NCBI GenBank assembly: GCA_964057225.1
Contig: OZ059899.1
Coordinates: 1,922,001-1,986,000 of the forward strand
DNA length: 64,000 nucleotides
Source of the DNA: Auanema rhodensis
Taxonomy: Eukaryota > Nematoda > Chromadorea > Rhabditida > Rhabditidae
Direction: 5' to 3'
Shown here piece by piece: positions 63,925 through 64,000 of this stretch. The translations under genes and the position numbers were made by a program. How positions within the stretch are numbered: the first letter of the stretch is position 1; each line of letters opens with the position of its first letter. The notes under the pieces are model-generated. The model was not told the DNA's origin. It saw only the letters and a list, made by a program, of their open reading frames with translations, and did no database searches.

Positions 63925-64000
63925 ATCTAAAAACATCTACTTTTTGCTAAATTATTTTGAAATTTTTCGAAAAAATTTTTGTCAAAATGTTTTTGGAAGC
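63925..64000. repeat. Partial monomer M183 at the right edge (76 bp)
   Basis: It opens TGAAATC, as Q monomers do, and is cut by the window at GGAAGC. The array continues to the right. Confidence 0.9.

Larger units (their letters stand above)
1..64000. repeat. 351-bp tandem satellite array filling the window
   Basis: The same unit repeats head to tail from the first to the last base. The anchor ATCTAAAAAC recurs at 11, 362, 713, 1064, 1415 and so on to 63925. Most units are 351 bp. Others are 350 bp (a lost A or T in a homopolymer run), 352 bp (nine-T run) or 353 bp (two extra T in the T-run near unit base 60). All copies read in the same direction and none is interrupted. Base composition counted over bases 1-351 is 111 G+C, about 32%. 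Seen directly: periodicity, orientation and absence of foreign sequence. Inferred: constitutive heterochromatin, probably centromeric or pericentromeric. No satellite family name can be given from sequence alone. Confidence 0.98.

Noticed and set aside
1-64000. CRISPR array
   Set aside because: The repeats are 351 bp with no unique spacers and belong to a eukaryote-type satellite.
1-64000. Telomeric repeats (TTAGG, TTAGGG) or subtelomeric origin
   Set aside because: No TTAGG or CCTAA tandem runs are visible in the monomer or its variants.
1-64000. Ribosomal DNA spacer or tRNA/5S-related satellite
   Set aside because: No rRNA segment is present, and no match to the Pol III A-box or B-box consensus is recognisable.

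Overview
The whole 64 kb window is one uninterrupted satellite DNA array. It holds no gene, RNA gene, transposon or unique sequence that I can see. The repeat unit is 351 bp, about 32% G+C, and every copy lies head to tail in the same orientation. Anchoring each unit at the 5' end of ATCTAAAAAC gives 182 complete monomers (M1 at 11 to M182 ending at 63924), a 10-bp tail of an earlier unit at the left edge and 76 bp of M183 at the right edge. Summing the unit lengths read by eye (349-353 bp range, net +32 bp over 182 x 351) reproduces the observed coordinates, so the count should be exact. An array of this kind means a eukaryotic nuclear genome, most likely centromeric or pericentromeric heterochromatin. 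CpG is not depleted (11 in M1, roughly 9 expected from composition), which argues mildly for an invertebrate over a vertebrate. I do not recognise the satellite or the species.

Monomers fall into recurring types, named here for use below. A = CAAACGATC with TTTTTGTA; B = CAAACAATC with TTTGTGTA; T7 = ATCTTCG plus a TTTTTTTGTTG end; K = opened by CCTTAAAAAAGG; L = ATTCTGAAA plus TTTTTTTGTTAAA (353 bp); G = L carrying GTGTGATCAG; Q = opened by TGAAATC, with GTTAAGTG and TATTGAGCG; C = CTCAACGTAG; W = TATTGTGCG with a GAAATAATT end; Y = opened by AAAAAAGGAATC, with GGAAACAATG and TATTAAGCG; D = CTCGATGTAG; S = opened by CCTCG or CCTCA, with GGAAATTC; E = GAAAACATTTTTG; N9 = a run of nine T after CATC.

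The types are arranged in higher-order repeats (HORs). The fullest unit is a 13-mer of 4568 bp (36543-41110) in the order T7, K, B, L, Q, C, W, Y, D, S, E, L, G. Shortened 7- to 12-mer versions occur elsewhere. Above this is a third level: HOR-rich blocks (1-12.7 kb, 24.9-44.3 kb, 56.6-64 kb) alternate with W/Y dimer blocks (12.7-17.2 and 44.3-47.8 kb) and N9 blocks (17.2-24.9 and 47.8-56.6 kb), always in the same order. Two anchor points repeat at 91 monomers, about 31.96 kb.

On top lie recent tandem and dispersed duplications (1.4, 1.75, 3.5, 3.87 and about 4 kb) differing by very few bases, and many chimeric monomers whose two halves belong to different types. This is the pattern left by unequal crossing-over and gene conversion. 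Each monomer contains several inverted repeats, and a 57-bp stretch over two of them is almost invariant across all 182 copies. That stretch is the best candidate in the window for a functional element such as a protein-binding or structural site.
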